A stretch of DNA of 64,000 nucleotides from Bacteroidota bacterium (GTDB lineage Bacteria > Bacteroidota > Bacteroidia > Bacteroidales > UBA4417). The stretch lies in the NCBI GenBank assembly GCA_013376995.1, contig JACAAZ010000009.1, forward strand, positions 62,001-126,000, read 5' to 3'. Shown one piece after another: positions 18,068-28,495 of this stretch (its first letter is position 1; every line of letters starts with the position of its first letter). The notes beneath the pieces are model-generated. The model saw only the letters and a program-made list of their open reading frames with translations. It searched no databases and was not told the origin of the DNA. A program made the position numbers and the translations under genes.

Positions 18068-18125
18068 TTTAGTCAGCGGGTGACACACAAAGCCATCCTG
18101 CAGGCCTGGTCACCTGCTGACTAAA
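18068..18125. repeat. 17-bp inverted repeat, 24-nt loop
   Basis: Left arm TTTAGTCAGCGGGTGAC, right arm GTCACCTGCTGACTAAA; 16 Watson-Crick pairs and one G-T. The loop contains CCTGCAGG, itself a palindrome. No T-run follows on either strand and no gene ends here, so a terminator is unlikely. It looks like a REP/MITE-type element or a regulatory hairpin in the S9 peptidase leader. Confidence 0.75.
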
Positions 18126-18254
18126 AGCTCCCCGCTTGTTCTGCGTTCCTTCTTTCCTGAATTTGCTTATCTTTACTTAGTTTTCCCCATCTGTTCAGAC
18201 CTCTGAAAAATTGCATCTACTGAAAACAATATACATTTCCTAATAATTTTCCAT

Positions 18255-20405
18255 ATGAAAAACGCACTGCTTTTCCTGGCTACACTGATGATTTTCAGCG
18301 CCTGCCAAAAAAATTCAACCACCCACAAACCCTATAACTGGCCCACCGTGAAAGCTCCTGTCTGTGAAAAGAAAGCCAAAGAACTCATTGCCTTCGGCGA
18401 TAAACGTGTTGATAATTACTACTGGCTGGATGAATATTTCAGGAAAGGCCCCGACAGCACTAAGGTTGTCGACTACCTGAAAGCTGAAAATGCCTACCTC
18501 GACACTATGATGAGCGGGCTGAAACCCTTCCAGGAAAACCTCTACAACGAAATGAAAGCCCGCATTAAGGAGAAGGATGAAAGCGTTCCCTGGTTCAGAA
18601 ACGGTTACTATTACTATAACCGGATGGAAGAAGGCAAGGAATATTATGCTTTCTGCAGGAAAAAAGGTAGCCTGGATGCCAAAGAAGAAGTCCTGCTGGA
18701 TGTGAATAAAATGGCAGAAGGACACAATTACTTCAGCGCAAGCGGGTTTGATGTGAGCCCAGACAATAAACTCCTGGCCTACGGGATCGACACAGTTTCA
18801 CGCAGGCAGTACACCCTTTATGTAAAAAACCTGGAAACAGGTGAAATCACTTTACAGGTAGCCGGAAAAACCAGCGGCAGCCCTGTTTGGGCAGCTGATA
18901 ATAAAACCATGTTCTATGTGTGGAACAACCCCCAGACCCTGCTCACCGAAAAGATCATGAGGCATGTTTGCTGTACTCCGGAATCGCAGGATAAAGTTGT
19001 TTATACGGAGAAAGATCCTTCCAATTACATTGGTGTTGGAAGAAGCAAATCTGATGAGTACATTTTCATTTCCTCTTCAGCTACCATGTCGTCAGAAGTC
19101 AGATTTATCAAATCTTCAGAACCGGATGCTGACTTTAAGGTTTTCCAGCCCAGGATGAAGGATGTAATCTATTCTGTTGATCAGCTGAATGATAAGTTTA
19201 TCATCGTCACCAACATGGAAGCATTGAATTTCAGGTTGATGGAGTGTCCACTCGACAAAACAGAAAAAGCAAACTGGACCGATCTCATTCCTCACCGCAA
19301 GGATGTACTTCTCGAAGGAGCCGAACCTTTCAAGAACTTCCTTGTCATTACTGAGCGGAAAGATGGATTGATCCAATTGAGGATCAGGGACCTTAAAACC
19401 GGCAAAGATTCTTACCTGCCTTTTGAAGAACCTGCATATCGGGCATCACTGGATGCAAACCCTGAATACAATTCTGAAATACTCAGGTATAACTATACTT
19501 CTCTTACAACCCCGGCCTCCGTTTATGATTTCAACATGCAAAGCGGGGAGAAAAAACTCATGAAGCAGCAGGAAATCATAGGCGGCTATGACAAAAGTGA
19601 TTATGTGTCGGAACGTCTTTATGCAACTGCGAAGGATGGCACGAAAGTCCCAATTTCACTGGTTTACAAAAAAGGAACTGAAAAGGACGGAAATGCGCCT
19701 TTACTTCTTTATGGATATGGCTCCTATGGATTCAGTATGGATGCCAGTTTCAGTTCTTCACGCCTGAGCCTTCTCAACCGGGGGTTTGTATATGCAATAG
19801 CACACATCCGCGGCGGTCAGGAAATGGGAAGATCATGGTATGAAGATGGAAAACTGATGAAGAAGATGAACACATTCACTGACTTTATTGCCTGTGCTGA
19901 TTTCCTGGTTGCATCGAAGTTCACTTCACCCCAGCATTTGTATGCCATGGGCGGAAGTGCCGGAGGGCTTCTGATGGGTGCCATCACGAATCTTCGTCCT
20001 GACTTATGGCATGGCGTAGTTGCCCAGGTTCCTTTTGTTGATGTTCTGACTACTATGAGCGATCCTTCCATTCCACTTACCACCAATGAATACGATGAGT
20101 GGGGAAATCCTGCTAACAAGGATGCCTACTTCTATATGAAATCCTACTCACCCTACGACAATGTTGAAAAGAAAGCCTACCCAAACATGCTTGTAATGAC
20201 GGGCCTACATGATTCGCAGGTACAGTATTTCGAACCAGCCAAATGGGTTGCCAAACTCCGCGAGATGAAAACTGACAACAATATACTGTTACTTCATACG
20301 GATATGTCAGTCGGGCATGGCGGGGCATCCGGGAGGTTCAAGTACCTGAAGGATGTGGCTTTGCAATATTCATTTATATTTGCGCTGGAAGGTATTACAC
20401 AATAG
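18255..20405 (+). CDS. S9A prolyl oligopeptidase family / oligopeptidase B-like lipoprotein
   Basis: 716 residues. The first 17 (MKNALLFLATLMIFSAC) form a lipoprotein signal with the lipobox Cys at the end, so it is probably anchored in the envelope. An N-terminal seven-bladed propeller follows, and the C-terminal 250 residues form the alpha/beta hydrolase. The catalytic triad is visible: Ser568 in GGSAGG, Asp653 in LHDSQVQY and His688 in GHGGASGR. The oligopeptidase B-like YGSYGFSMD and RGGQEMG segments are present. It should cleave short peptides, perhaps after basic residues as oligopeptidase B does; that specificity is inferred. A TPR regulator gene follows after 70 nt on the same strand. 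Confidence 0.9.
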   Translation: MKNALLFLATLMIFSACQKNSTTHKPYNWPTVKAPVCEKKAKELIAFGDKRVDNYYWLDEYFRKGPDSTKVVDYLKAENAYLDTMMSGLKPFQENLYNEMKARIKEKDESVPWFRNGYYYYNRMEEGKEYYAFCRKKGSLDAKEEVLLDVNKMAEGHNYFSASGFDVSPDNKLLAYGIDTVSRRQYTLYVKNLETGEITLQVAGKTSGSPVWAADNKTMFYVWNNPQTLLTEKIMRHVCCTPESQDKVVYTEKDPSNYIGVGRSKSDEYIFISSSATMSSEVRFIKSSEPDADFKVFQPRMKDVIYSVDQLNDKFIIVTNMEALNFRLMECPLDKTEKANWTDLIPHRKDVLLEGAEPFKNFLVITERKDGLIQLRIRDLKTGKDSYLPFEEPAYRASLDANPEYNSEILRYNYTSLTTPASVYDFNMQSGEKKLMKQQEIIGGYDKSDYVSERLYATAKDGTKVPISLVYKKGTEKDGNAPLLLYGYGSYGFSMDASFSSSRLSLLNRGFVYAIAHIRGGQEMGRSWYEDGKLMKKMNTFTDFIACADFLVASKFTSPQHLYAMGGSAGGLLMGAITNLRPDLWHGVVAQVPFVDVLTTMSDPSIPLTTNEYDEWGNPANKDAYFYMKSYSPYDNVEKKAYPNMLVMTGLHDSQVQYFEPAKWVAKLREMKTDNNILLLHTDMSVGHGGASGRFKYLKDVALQYSFIFALEGITQ

Positions 20406-20475
20406 ATACTCTTTCGAGGTTTTGTTGGTAGATTGCCGCTAAGGAAGTTCCATAAAATGAACAACAGCTATAATC

Positions 20476-22209
20476 ATGAAATTTGATAAGCCGTTAAGGT
20501 GTCTATTTGTTTTATTATTTTGTTGCCTGGCGGCACCGATGACAGCACAGGATAAATTCCGGGTGGATAGCCTATTGAATCAATTAAATGTTCTGAAAGA
20601 AATTCAGCCGAGAATTGAAGTACTTCTTGCCCTATCATCTGAATATGAAAGCACAAACCTGAAGATTTCCCTTCGGTATGCTCAAAAAGCTTCAGCCTTA
20701 GCGTATGAATCGAACGAAATTAAACTCCAGGTCTCAGCCCTGATGAGTGAATCCTTTATCTACTATTCTCTTTCCGACCTGAAAAATGCTATGGAAACTG
20801 CGCTGAAGGCTAAGGAAATATGCGAAAAGAATGACCTCAAGCTGGACCTGGCCATAGCGCTTGATGCTATTGGCATGATCTATTATGATATCGGCGATAA
20901 AAAGAAATGCTCGCAATATTACTTTCAAAGCCTGAAGTACTACGAGGCATCCAGCTATAAGGTTGGTATTGCCAAATCTTTATCAAGGATTGGTATTTTG
21001 TACCTCGACCAGAAGGATTATAAAACAGCCCTTGGGTATTTCAACAAGTCATTGGTGATAGCAAAAGAATTGAATGTGCAAGATGGGATTGCGAGTATCC
21101 TCAATAACATAGCGAATATATACATAGGACTTGAAGACAATAATAAAGCACTTGAAATCCTTTCGGAATCGCTTAAATTCAGCGTAGAAAGCAAGAATCC
21201 CAATATGGTTGCCTCGAACTATGTGAATAAAGGCAAAGTTTACTATAATCTCAAAGAATATCCTTCTGCCTTGAAATATGACCAGTTAGCGCTCAAATTG
21301 TTCGATACGCTTGGTAACCTTAACAGGCAGGCAACCTGTCACATAAGGATAGGTGAAGTAGAACTTGCATTAAAGCAGTACGACCTAAGCCTTGTAAATG
21401 CATCGACTGCTTTGAAAATCGGAACAGAGCAAGGATTCAAACAGATCATGTACGAATCTTCCCAGTTGCTTCATAAGATATACCTTGCCAGGAATGACAT
21501 AGTTTCAGCCTATAAGTATACCATCCTGGAGAACCAATGGAAGGATAGCCTGGCACTAAATGAAAAGGCAAAGAACCTCGCAAGCCTTGAACTGCAATAC
21601 CAATTCGACAAGCGGGAACAACAGGAATTAGCCGCCAGGCAACGCAGGACTATTTTTGCTGTGGGTGTCATTGCGTTCCTTGTACTTGGCATCATTATCA
21701 TTCTATTGATTTTAAATCAGTTAAGATTAAAAGCAAAGAAATCCCGGCTCGAAAAAATTAGCCTTGAGAAAGAACTGGATTTTAAGAAGAAAGAGCTGAC
21801 ATTCAATGTGATGTCGTTGATGAAGCAGAATGAAATGCTTGCGGAGATTTCCCGGAAGATCATCCAGATACAGAAGGAAGCAGAACATGAGGAAACGCGC
21901 GATGCCTTGAAAAAAGTCGGTAAGGAGATTCAGAAAAGCTCTGAGGATGAAACACTGAAAGAGTTTTCGTTGCGTTTCAAGGAAGTACATAAAGATTTCT
22001 ATGACGCCCTGTTGCACAAGTTCCCTGATCTTACCCCCAGCGAGTTAAAACTTTGTGCATTTCTCAAACTGAATATGACAACTAAAGAGATATCCGAACT
22101 CACAGGGCAGCGCCTCAACACTCTTGAAAATGCACGTTACCGGCTCCGGATGAAGCTGGGTATTTCCAATTCTGAAGTTAACCTGGTCACTTTCCTGGCT
22201 CAGATCTGA
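20476..22209 (+). CDS. TPR membrane protein with C-terminal LuxR-type HTH
   Basis: 577 residues: signal peptide (ending PMTAQ), about 330 residues of tetratricopeptide repeats (for example ALGYFNKSLVIAKEL, ALEILSESLKFS) on the far side of the membrane, one transmembrane helix (about 393-415), a cytosolic coiled coil (about 420-490), and a C-terminal HTH of about 58 residues (TPSELKLCAFLKLNMTTKEISELT). This sensor-regulator layout is common in Bacteroidota. The protein is presumed to bind DNA from the membrane in response to a periplasmic signal; neither ligand nor target is known. A similar gene lies at 54572-56383, so the giant-protein cluster has such a regulator on both sides. Confidence 0.88.
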   Translation: MKFDKPLRCLFVLLFCCLAAPMTAQDKFRVDSLLNQLNVLKEIQPRIEVLLALSSEYESTNLKISLRYAQKASALAYESNEIKLQVSALMSESFIYYSLSDLKNAMETALKAKEICEKNDLKLDLAIALDAIGMIYYDIGDKKKCSQYYFQSLKYYEASSYKVGIAKSLSRIGILYLDQKDYKTALGYFNKSLVIAKELNVQDGIASILNNIANIYIGLEDNNKALEILSESLKFSVESKNPNMVASNYVNKGKVYYNLKEYPSALKYDQLALKLFDTLGNLNRQATCHIRIGEVELALKQYDLSLVNASTALKIGTEQGFKQIMYESSQLLHKIYLARNDIVSAYKYTILENQWKDSLALNEKAKNLASLELQYQFDKREQQELAARQRRTIFAVGVIAFLVLGIIIILLILNQLRLKAKKSRLEKISLEKELDFKKKELTFNVMSLMKQNEMLAEISRKIIQIQKEAEHEETRDALKKVGKEIQKSSEDETLKEFSLRFKEVHKDFYDALLHKFPDLTPSELKLCAFLKLNMTTKEISELTGQRLNTLENARYRLRMKLGISNSEVNLVTFLAQI

Positions 22210-22652
22210 TTACTGATTCCACGAATAAATAGAACGCGGATAACGCTGATTGAATCGCGGATTTCCGCTGATTTTGATAGAATCTTATTTCCCGCGGTTA
22301 TCCGCTCATTCTAATCCGCGTAGTTCGCATTCCAATTCTCAATCATCTGAATCACTCAATCCTTTTCACCTACCTTTTGGACATAATTATTAAACTTAAT
22401 CTATCTGTCTAAATATCAATATTTTCCAATATATTTCTATTCAAAATGTTCGCAATGCTCAGGTAAAATAGAGGCGCTTTTATACCCATACTGAGGTTTT
22501 ATAGGGGTACATATTTATTGTATTCGATATTTCTAACCGCATATTTGCGATGGGTTTTGATTGAGCCTTTCTAAAGCTTACTTCTTCTTTCCAATTGAAC
22601 TTTGATTTGAAACTCAATTACTATTAAAAAGAGTCCTGGTAAAAAATACTAT
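22210..22652. other. Intergenic region with a GCGGAT-family element
   Basis: The left part (22232-22334) is a degenerate GCGGAT palindrome; the right part is AT-rich with a CATATTTG (22540-22547), one base off the -7 consensus. No gene is seen before the 61-codon frame. Confidence 0.5.
22232..22334. repeat. Degenerate GCGGAT-family palindrome
   Basis: Left arm contains GAACGCGGATAACGC and ATCGCGGATTTCCGC; right arm contains CGCGGTTATCCGC and TAATCCGCG ending CGCATTCC. It is clearly related in words and layout to the 7384-7474 hairpin but less symmetric. It begins about 23 nt after the upstream stop codon, just as that one does. Confidence 0.65.
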
Positions 22653-22838
22653 ATGAAAACTAATAAACAAGGTGCAAGGCAGAAAGAAGAAGAAGCTTTG
22701 AAGGTTGAACCTACTGACCTGGAAACATTCATCCGTAAAAAACAGCTTCAAAACCAGATACTTAAAAAAATTACGGAAGAGCTTGGAGACCAAAACAGTC
22801 CACTGAATAAAGCTAAGGATTCAAAATCCGTTGCTTAG
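22653..22838 (+). CDS. Small hydrophilic hypothetical protein (61 aa)
   Basis: 61 residues, highly charged (MKTNKQGARQKEEEALKVEP), with a probable helix in the middle (FIRKKQLQNQILKKITEEL). No signal peptide or recognised motif. An A-rich stretch (GGTAAAAAATACTAT) precedes the ATG, as usual for starts here. It lies 100 nt before the first giant secreted protein and could be its small transcriptional companion or a chance frame; the helical, Lys/Glu-biased composition favours a gene. Confidence 0.45.
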   Translation: MKTNKQGARQKEEEALKVEPTDLETFIRKKQLQNQILKKITEELGDQNSPLNKAKDSKSVA

Positions 22839-22938
22839 AAATCCGACAGCCAGGTTTTTCGAAGACATTACATTACGATCTCATTGTCCCGCATACCAAA
22901 AACCCAAACTATAGATCATTAACCCAAACTTATCCAAA

Positions 22939-25900
22939 ATGAAAAAGTATTTACTAATAGCATTTCTCTGCATTTTCATAAGTGCGTTAAGTCATGCTCA
23001 ACTCACAGGGGTAAAGAATATCCCTGTGGACTATTCCACGATAGCTCTTGCTATTAGTGACCTTAACAGCCAGGGCGTCGGCCCCGGAGGTGTTTTGTTC
23101 ACAATTGACTCACTCTACACTGAAACTTTTACATCTCCAACAGCTGGAAAAATAACTGCAACCGGGACCCTATCAAATCCAATTACTTTCCAAAAAAAAG
23201 GTTCAGGCGCTAATCCTTTGATTACAGCAGGAGTTGGCACCACAACAACCCTGGATGGGATAATTGTAATTGCAGGTGGTGATTATATCACTTTCGATGG
23301 AATTGACCTGAAAGAGAATTCAGCAAATACAACCGCTACTACCCAGATGGAATGGGGATACGCCATCCTGAAAGCTTCTGCTACCGATGGAGCACAGAAT
23401 ATTACCATCAGGAATTGTACTGTAACACTCAATAAAGCTAACACAGCTACAGTGGGCATTTATGCAAACAATCACCTAACATCAGCCTTAACTGCACTTA
23501 CTGTAACCAGTACCAGCGGAGCTAATTCGAACCTGAAGATTTACAATAATACCATTAACAACTGTTATTCAGGGATCTCTGTAACCGGATTCAGTGATGT
23601 GGTTGCCAATGCTTTTGCATTTTATGATCAGAACAATGAAATTGGAAAGGACGGCGCAAACACTATTGGCAGTTTCGGGGGATCGACCGTAGCTTCCTAT
23701 GGAATCTATACCAAATACCAGAATAACCTGAAAGTAGCAAACAATACAATTAACGGATCAGTTACCGGAACCGGTAGCTGTTCAGGCATCCAATTGGATG
23801 CGTCTTCCAATGCTAGTCTTGAACTTTATGGAAATACTGTTAAAATTGCCTATGCCGGAACCAGCGGCACTTTTAACGGGATTTTTGATAATATGGGTAC
23901 AACCGCTACCAATAACCTGGTCGATATACACGATAACACCGTTACACAATGCACTATGCCCCTGGCTACCACGGGTTCATGCAACTATATCAATATCCAG
24001 CATGCAGGCGTGCCATTCAGCTTTCATGGCAACTCCGTGACTTCCAATACCTATGGCTCCACTTCAACAACTAGCCTTGGACAAATTGCTTATATCTACC
24101 TCTTTGGCAATCCGGCCACGCTTTCAACAGTGGATGTTTACAGCAATGAAGTCAGCAATAATACAAGACCCCAGATAACGGCAGGAAGTGCTGTTACTTA
24201 CCTCTATTATATGGGATTAAAAGGCAGTGTCCAGAACACCTATAATAATGCTGCCATTAATAATACTTTTACTTCAACTGGCCAGACACATGGATATTAT
24301 GTAGCTAATGCTTCAGCAACAAAAAACATCTATGGCAATACTCTGAATGGACTTACTTCAGGTGGTATTTCATATGGAATATATGTAGCAAGTGGTTCTA
24401 ATGCGAATATTTATCGCAACAAAATCCAGAATATCACTACATATTTGAATACAACAGCCAGTGCAACTTTGGTAGCCGGGATCTATATTGGTAACGGCAC
24501 TTCATTGCTTTCTGTGAATGTCTATAATAATATGATTTCTGAAATCTTTGCACCTTCAGGTACTTATGCTAAATCAGTTGGGGGAATAGTATTGTTCAAC
24601 AGTGCAGCAACAACTGATATAATTGGAATCTATGATAATACTGTTTACCTGACAGGTACCGGGGCAGCAGGATTTGGAAGTTCTGCCTTTTACGTTCATT
24701 CGAACAGCGCACCAACGTCTAATCCCAATTTTGACCTTAGGGGAAATATCTTTGTGAACAATTGTACTCCGGGGACTGGAGGACTCGTAGTTGCTTTCAG
24801 GACAAATTCAACTGATAATTCAAAATACTCAAGCCTGTCAAATAATAATGATTTTTGGGCCGGGACTCCCGATGCATCCCATCTCATTTTAAATGATGGT
24901 ACCAACAGTTTTCAGACGTTAGCAAGTTTCAAAGCGTGGGTTTATCCCAATGAAACCGTTTCTGTTACTGAGAATCCTTCTTTCGTAAATGTTGTTACTT
25001 CTCCATTTGATCTGCATCTTAACCCTGCGGTAGCCACCCAATGTGAATCAGCCGGACAGGTTATATCAACACCTGTATCCATAACCACTGATTTTGATGG
25101 GAATGGCCGTTTCCCAAATTCAGGTTACCCTGTTGGAACCGGCACTCCATTTAACCCTGATCTTGGGGCTGATGAAATTGGCGGTTTACAGAATGATATT
25201 ACAGGCCCGTGGATACAATATACCCCCCTGGGAAATGCGCCAAACGGAAGTGCCAGGGTTCTTACTGCCACCATCCAGGATGCATCAGGCATGCCAACTT
25301 CAGGAACAGGGCTTCCCAGGCTTTACTGGAGAATCAACAGTGGTTCATGGAATTCTGCACAAGCGGTTTTTGTCTCAGGAAATTCGTATAACTTTACTTT
25401 TGGGGCAGGATCCAACTTCAATGATGTTGTATCCTATTATATCGTTGCACAGGATCTGGTCAGCACATCAAATGTTGGTTCATCGCCTTCACCGGGAGCC
25501 ACAGGATATACTTCTAATCCGCCTGCATGCAGCACTCCCCCTAATGCACCCTCGACCTACACAAACCTGGGGGCAATTACAGGCACTTTCCATGTTGGCG
25601 TTGGAAAAACCTATACTACAATAACAGCTGCTATTAATGATCTGAATTTTAAGACCAGGACAGGCCCGGTAACCTTTTTGCTTGATGATGCTACCTATCC
25701 ATCAGAAACTATTCCTATTACCATCACATCTTCAGCAGGAGCAAGCGCGGTGAATACAGTAACTATAAAACCTAACGCTGCCAACACGGTTCTGATTTCA
25801 GGAATAAATACACATGCTGTTGGAAGTGATGTCGAAGGTATATTCCTTATTAAGGGTGCACAGTATATCACAATAGACGGCTCCAATACAGGTACGCTCA

Positions 25901-28353
25901 GTTTGACTGAAAACCAGGCTATGACCATCGAAAACACAGACTATTCAGGAAATACTTCTGTTTTAGCTTTCTCAAATAGTCCAGGTGCCGGAACTTCGCA
26001 TATCAAAATTCAGAATTGCGTTATCCAGGCTGTAACATCGCTGGTATGGGCTACCTCGGTTGTTACGTTTAGTAATACAAACGGGGGGTATGATAATATT
26101 ATTCTCAATAACAACATTATCAGGCAGGGGAAATTTGGGATGACAATTTATGGAACAGCTACAAGCCCTGCTAACAATATCCAGGTAACAAACAATGTCA
26201 TTGGTTCCGCTGATGATTCCAAATCTATTACCTGGAGAGGTGTGGATGCACAATATTGCAATAACCTGCTTGTCCAGGGAAATGAAATAATGGGGCAACC
26301 ATCCGGTAACCAACAATTCAGTATGGTCGGGATTAATTTTGATCATTGTACAAATTCAAAAATCAACAAGAACATTGTACACGACTGGATACTGAATGAT
26401 ATTTCGGTATTTAGTGTAGGCATCTCCTATTTTGATTTAAGTTCATCTCATGGAGAAATTACGAATAACCTGGTTTACAATGTGGCAGCTTATGGATCAA
26501 ACCTGAGTCCTACCCAGGCTGGCGCTCGTGGCATGGACATAGAGCGGACAAGCGACTTGCTTATTGCTAATAACACAGTTAGGTTAAATGGCGCATACCT
26601 GGGTGATGGTGATGGTTCGGGAGTCAATCCGGGAACAACTTCCAGTTGTATATATTTCGCAAGTGTGGCCTCAGGCGTTGACTTCAGAAACAATATCCTC
26701 AACAACTCTATGACACGCCTGCCAGGAGCTTCTTCTCCTTACACTAACACTTATGCTATTGCCTGTGGCGGTGGAAACAACCCTTTCACCTATTGTGATA
26801 ATAACGACTATTTCGGTGATGGTGTCAACCCCTATGTAGGCTATGCGAACTCTGTTACCATGCAGTTTTTGAATGACTGGAAGTTATGGACTGCCAAAGA
26901 TTGGTCCTCTATTAATGATGATCCGCGTTTAACCTCGACTACCAACCTGCTCCCACTTACCGGTTCCCCTGTAATAGGAACAGCTGTTCATTTAACTTCC
27001 GTACCCGATGACATTCTTGGAGTAACCAGGAATGCTTTTGCTCCAACTATGGGAGCCTATGAACTTCCTGTTTATCCTGTTACCTTTAATTTGGATATGT
27101 CGACGGCAGCAGGCTTCACTCCCGGAACCGATCTTGTATATATAGCAGGAAACTTCCCGGGTGCATCCAGCTGGAACCAGCCAGGTACAAACCCGAATCT
27201 ATTGATGTCCCAGGTCGGAACTACGCTCACCTACACACTTACCTTGTACTTGCCGGTAAGGGCTTATGAATACAAGTATTTTAAAAATGCCGGCTGGTCA
27301 GGCGGCGAATATGCGGGTGGCACAAACCGTTCAGCTACAATTACAACTACTACAATAGTCAATGACACCTGGGGCGGTTTGATCAATTGGGCTAACCTCC
27401 AATGGCCAGGGACAGGTTCGATAAATTTCGGAGGATCTTATGATGTATATGCCCAGGTTTACATTCCAAATGGTATTACAGCATCTTCAGGTGCTACCTA
27501 TGGTTTGCAGGCATGGATTGGATACAGTACTACAAATACTGATCCTGGCACCTGGACAGATTGGGTGCCGGCGTCTTTCTCAGGTCAAGCATATGACAAT
27601 GATGAGTTCAAAGCCGACCTTGGCTCTGCAATTACAGGATCAGGAACCTATTATTATGCAAGCAGGTTCCAGTATGGCAATAACCCATATGTGTATGGAG
27701 GATTCAATGGCGGATACTGGAATGGAACTTCGAACATTTCAGGAGTATTGAATATTGCAGCCCCTCCGACAAAGACCCTGAATGTTAAGCTCTTCCTTGA
27801 AGGATTGTATAACACTTCTACTTCTTTAATGAACCAGGCACAAAGTATATCAGGGCCACAATTTGGTTCTGGTATCGCTGACCAGGTGACTGTTGAACTT
27901 CATAATGCTGTTGCCCCATATGGAGTGGCTTATTCCTCAAATAATGTAAATCTTCTTACTACTGGAAACCTCTCGGTAAATAGTGTTCCCGGAGCATTGT
28001 CAGGATCTTTCTACATCGTAATCAAACATCGCAATAGTATTGAAACCTGGAGTGCAGCACCAATCGTTATTGGCATGACCAGCCCGGTAAGCTATGATTT
28101 TAGCTCTTCCTCTGCCCAGGCATTTGGAAACAACCTGAAGTTGATGGGGACTATATATGCTATTTATGCCGGAGATGCAAACCTGGATGGTGTGGTTGAC
28201 GGATCGGATATGGCCGCCATTGACAATGCCAGCACATCGATCCTGATCGGGTACCAGACAGAGGACGTAAATGGAGATGGTGTTGTAGACGGTTCTGATA
28301 TGGCGATCATTGATAACAATGCTACTTCGATTGTACAGGTAATGAAACCTTAG
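22939..28353 (+). CDS. Giant secreted beta-helix protein with CBM-like domain and dockerin-like C-terminus
   Basis: 1804 residues. The signal peptide (ending SALSHAQ) is followed by a parallel beta-helix region (about 60-720, many NNTI / YNNTV / GNTVKI turns), a Fn3/Ig-like stretch (about 750-870) and a second beta-helix (about 875-1370). Then comes a cassette shared with its neighbours: a CBM20/E-set-like domain (about 1379-1480, FNLDMSTAAGFTPG to YEYKYFKNAGW), one W-x-N-L-Q module (about 1483-1608) and the common C-terminal module (about 1611-1804). That module has KHRNSIETWS and two calcium-loop motifs, DANLDGVVDGSD and DVNGDGVVDGSD. No T9SS type A domain. Probably an extracellular polysaccharide-binding or lyase-like protein, but no catalytic residues were recognised in the helices. 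AACCCAAAC precedes the start. Confidence 0.85.
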   Translation: MKKYLLIAFLCIFISALSHAQLTGVKNIPVDYSTIALAISDLNSQGVGPGGVLFTIDSLYTETFTSPTAGKITATGTLSNPITFQKKGSGANPLITAGVGTTTTLDGIIVIAGGDYITFDGIDLKENSANTTATTQMEWGYAILKASATDGAQNITIRNCTVTLNKANTATVGIYANNHLTSALTALTVTSTSGANSNLKIYNNTINNCYSGISVTGFSDVVANAFAFYDQNNEIGKDGANTIGSFGGSTVASYGIYTKYQNNLKVANNTINGSVTGTGSCSGIQLDASSNASLELYGNTVKIAYAGTSGTFNGIFDNMGTTATNNLVDIHDNTVTQCTMPLATTGSCNYINIQHAGVPFSFHGNSVTSNTYGSTSTTSLGQIAYIYLFGNPATLSTVDVYSNEVSNNTRPQITAGSAVTYLYYMGLKGSVQNTYNNAAINNTFTSTGQTHGYYVANASATKNIYGNTLNGLTSGGISYGIYVASGSNANIYRNKIQNITTYLNTTASATLVAGIYIGNGTSLLSVNVYNNMISEIFAPSGTYAKSVGGIVLFNSAATTDIIGIYDNTVYLTGTGAAGFGSSAFYVHSNSAPTSNPNFDLRGNIFVNNCTPGTGGLVVAFRTNSTDNSKYSSLSNNNDFWAGTPDASHLILNDGTNSFQTLASFKAWVYPNETVSVTENPSFVNVVTSPFDLHLNPAVATQCESAGQVISTPVSITTDFDGNGRFPNSGYPVGTGTPFNPDLGADEIGGLQNDITGPWIQYTPLGNAPNGSARVLTATIQDASGMPTSGTGLPRLYWRINSGSWNSAQAVFVSGNSYNFTFGAGSNFNDVVSYYIVAQDLVSTSNVGSSPSPGATGYTSNPPACSTPPNAPSTYTNLGAITGTFHVGVGKTYTTITAAINDLNFKTRTGPVTFLLDDATYPSETIPITITSSAGASAVNTVTIKPNAANTVLISGINTHAVGSDVEGIFLIKGAQYITIDGSNTGTLSLTENQAMTIENTDYSGNTSVLAFSNSPGAGTSHIKIQNCVIQAVTSLVWATSVVTFSNTNGGYDNIILNNNIIRQGKFGMTIYGTATSPANNIQVTNNVIGSADDSKSITWRGVDAQYCNNLLVQGNEIMGQPSGNQQFSMVGINFDHCTNSKINKNIVHDWILNDISVFSVGISYFDLSSSHGEITNNLVYNVAAYGSNLSPTQAGARGMDIERTSDLLIANNTVRLNGAYLGDGDGSGVNPGTTSSCIYFASVASGVDFRNNILNNSMTRLPGASSPYTNTYAIACGGGNNPFTYCDNNDYFGDGVNPYVGYANSVTMQFLNDWKLWTAKDWSSINDDPRLTSTTNLLPLTGSPVIGTAVHLTSVPDDILGVTRNAFAPTMGAYELPVYPVTFNLDMSTAAGFTPGTDLVYIAGNFPGASSWNQPGTNPNLLMSQVGTTLTYTLTLYLPVRAYEYKYFKNAGWSGGEYAGGTNRSATITTTTIVNDTWGGLINWANLQWPGTGSINFGGSYDVYAQVYIPNGITASSGATYGLQAWIGYSTTNTDPGTWTDWVPASFSGQAYDNDEFKADLGSAITGSGTYYYASRFQYGNNPYVYGGFNGGYWNGTSNISGVLNIAAPPTKTLNVKLFLEGLYNTSTSLMNQAQSISGPQFGSGIADQVTVELHNAVAPYGVAYSSNNVNLLTTGNLSVNSVPGALSGSFYIVIKHRNSIETWSAAPIVIGMTSPVSYDFSSSSAQAFGNNLKLMGTIYAIYAGDANLDGVVDGSDMAAIDNASTSILIGYQTEDVNGDGVVDGSDMAIIDNNATSIVQVMKP

Positions 28354-28406
28354 AAGGAATTTAATCTATTTGAACCAAGTATCCATTTTAATATTCAAGA
28401 ATCAAA

Positions 28407-28430
28407 GGGGCGGGCTTAAAAGCCTGCCCT
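28407..28430 (+). terminator. Hairpin after the first giant gene
   Basis: GGGCGGGCTT and AGCCTGCCC form a 9-bp stem about 55 nt after the stop, without a T-run. It could be an RNA-stability hairpin, with the real terminator being the next hairpin at 28496. Confidence 0.45.
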
Positions 28431-28495
28431 AATGTTAAAACACTATCAATACTTGTTTGGGTTTGGGTCAAAAACCGTTATAGGATTGATATGAA

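Larger units (their letters stand above)
17910..18254. other. Divergent intergenic region with two inverted repeats
   Basis: Contains the -7 box of the thioredoxin-like gene (17932-17939), a 10-bp inverted repeat TTATCAGATA (17987-17996) / TATCTGATAA (18020-18029), and a 17-bp one with arms at 18068-18084 and 18109-18125. No gene seen. Confidence 0.6.

Noticed and set aside
25094-25624. Out-of-frame 176-codon plus-strand frame within the first giant gene
   Set aside because: Fully inside a well-supported reading frame, with Met/His/Leu bias typical of a +1 shadow. The same holds for similar frames at 30953, 37672, 39922 and 45206.
22939-28353. Cellulosome-type scaffold or cohesin in the cluster
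   Set aside because: I looked for cohesin-like repeated beta domains that could bind the dockerin-like loops. The repeated modules present (W-x-N-L-Q, Ig/PKD-like, CBM-like) do not show cohesin signatures, so no partner is claimed.
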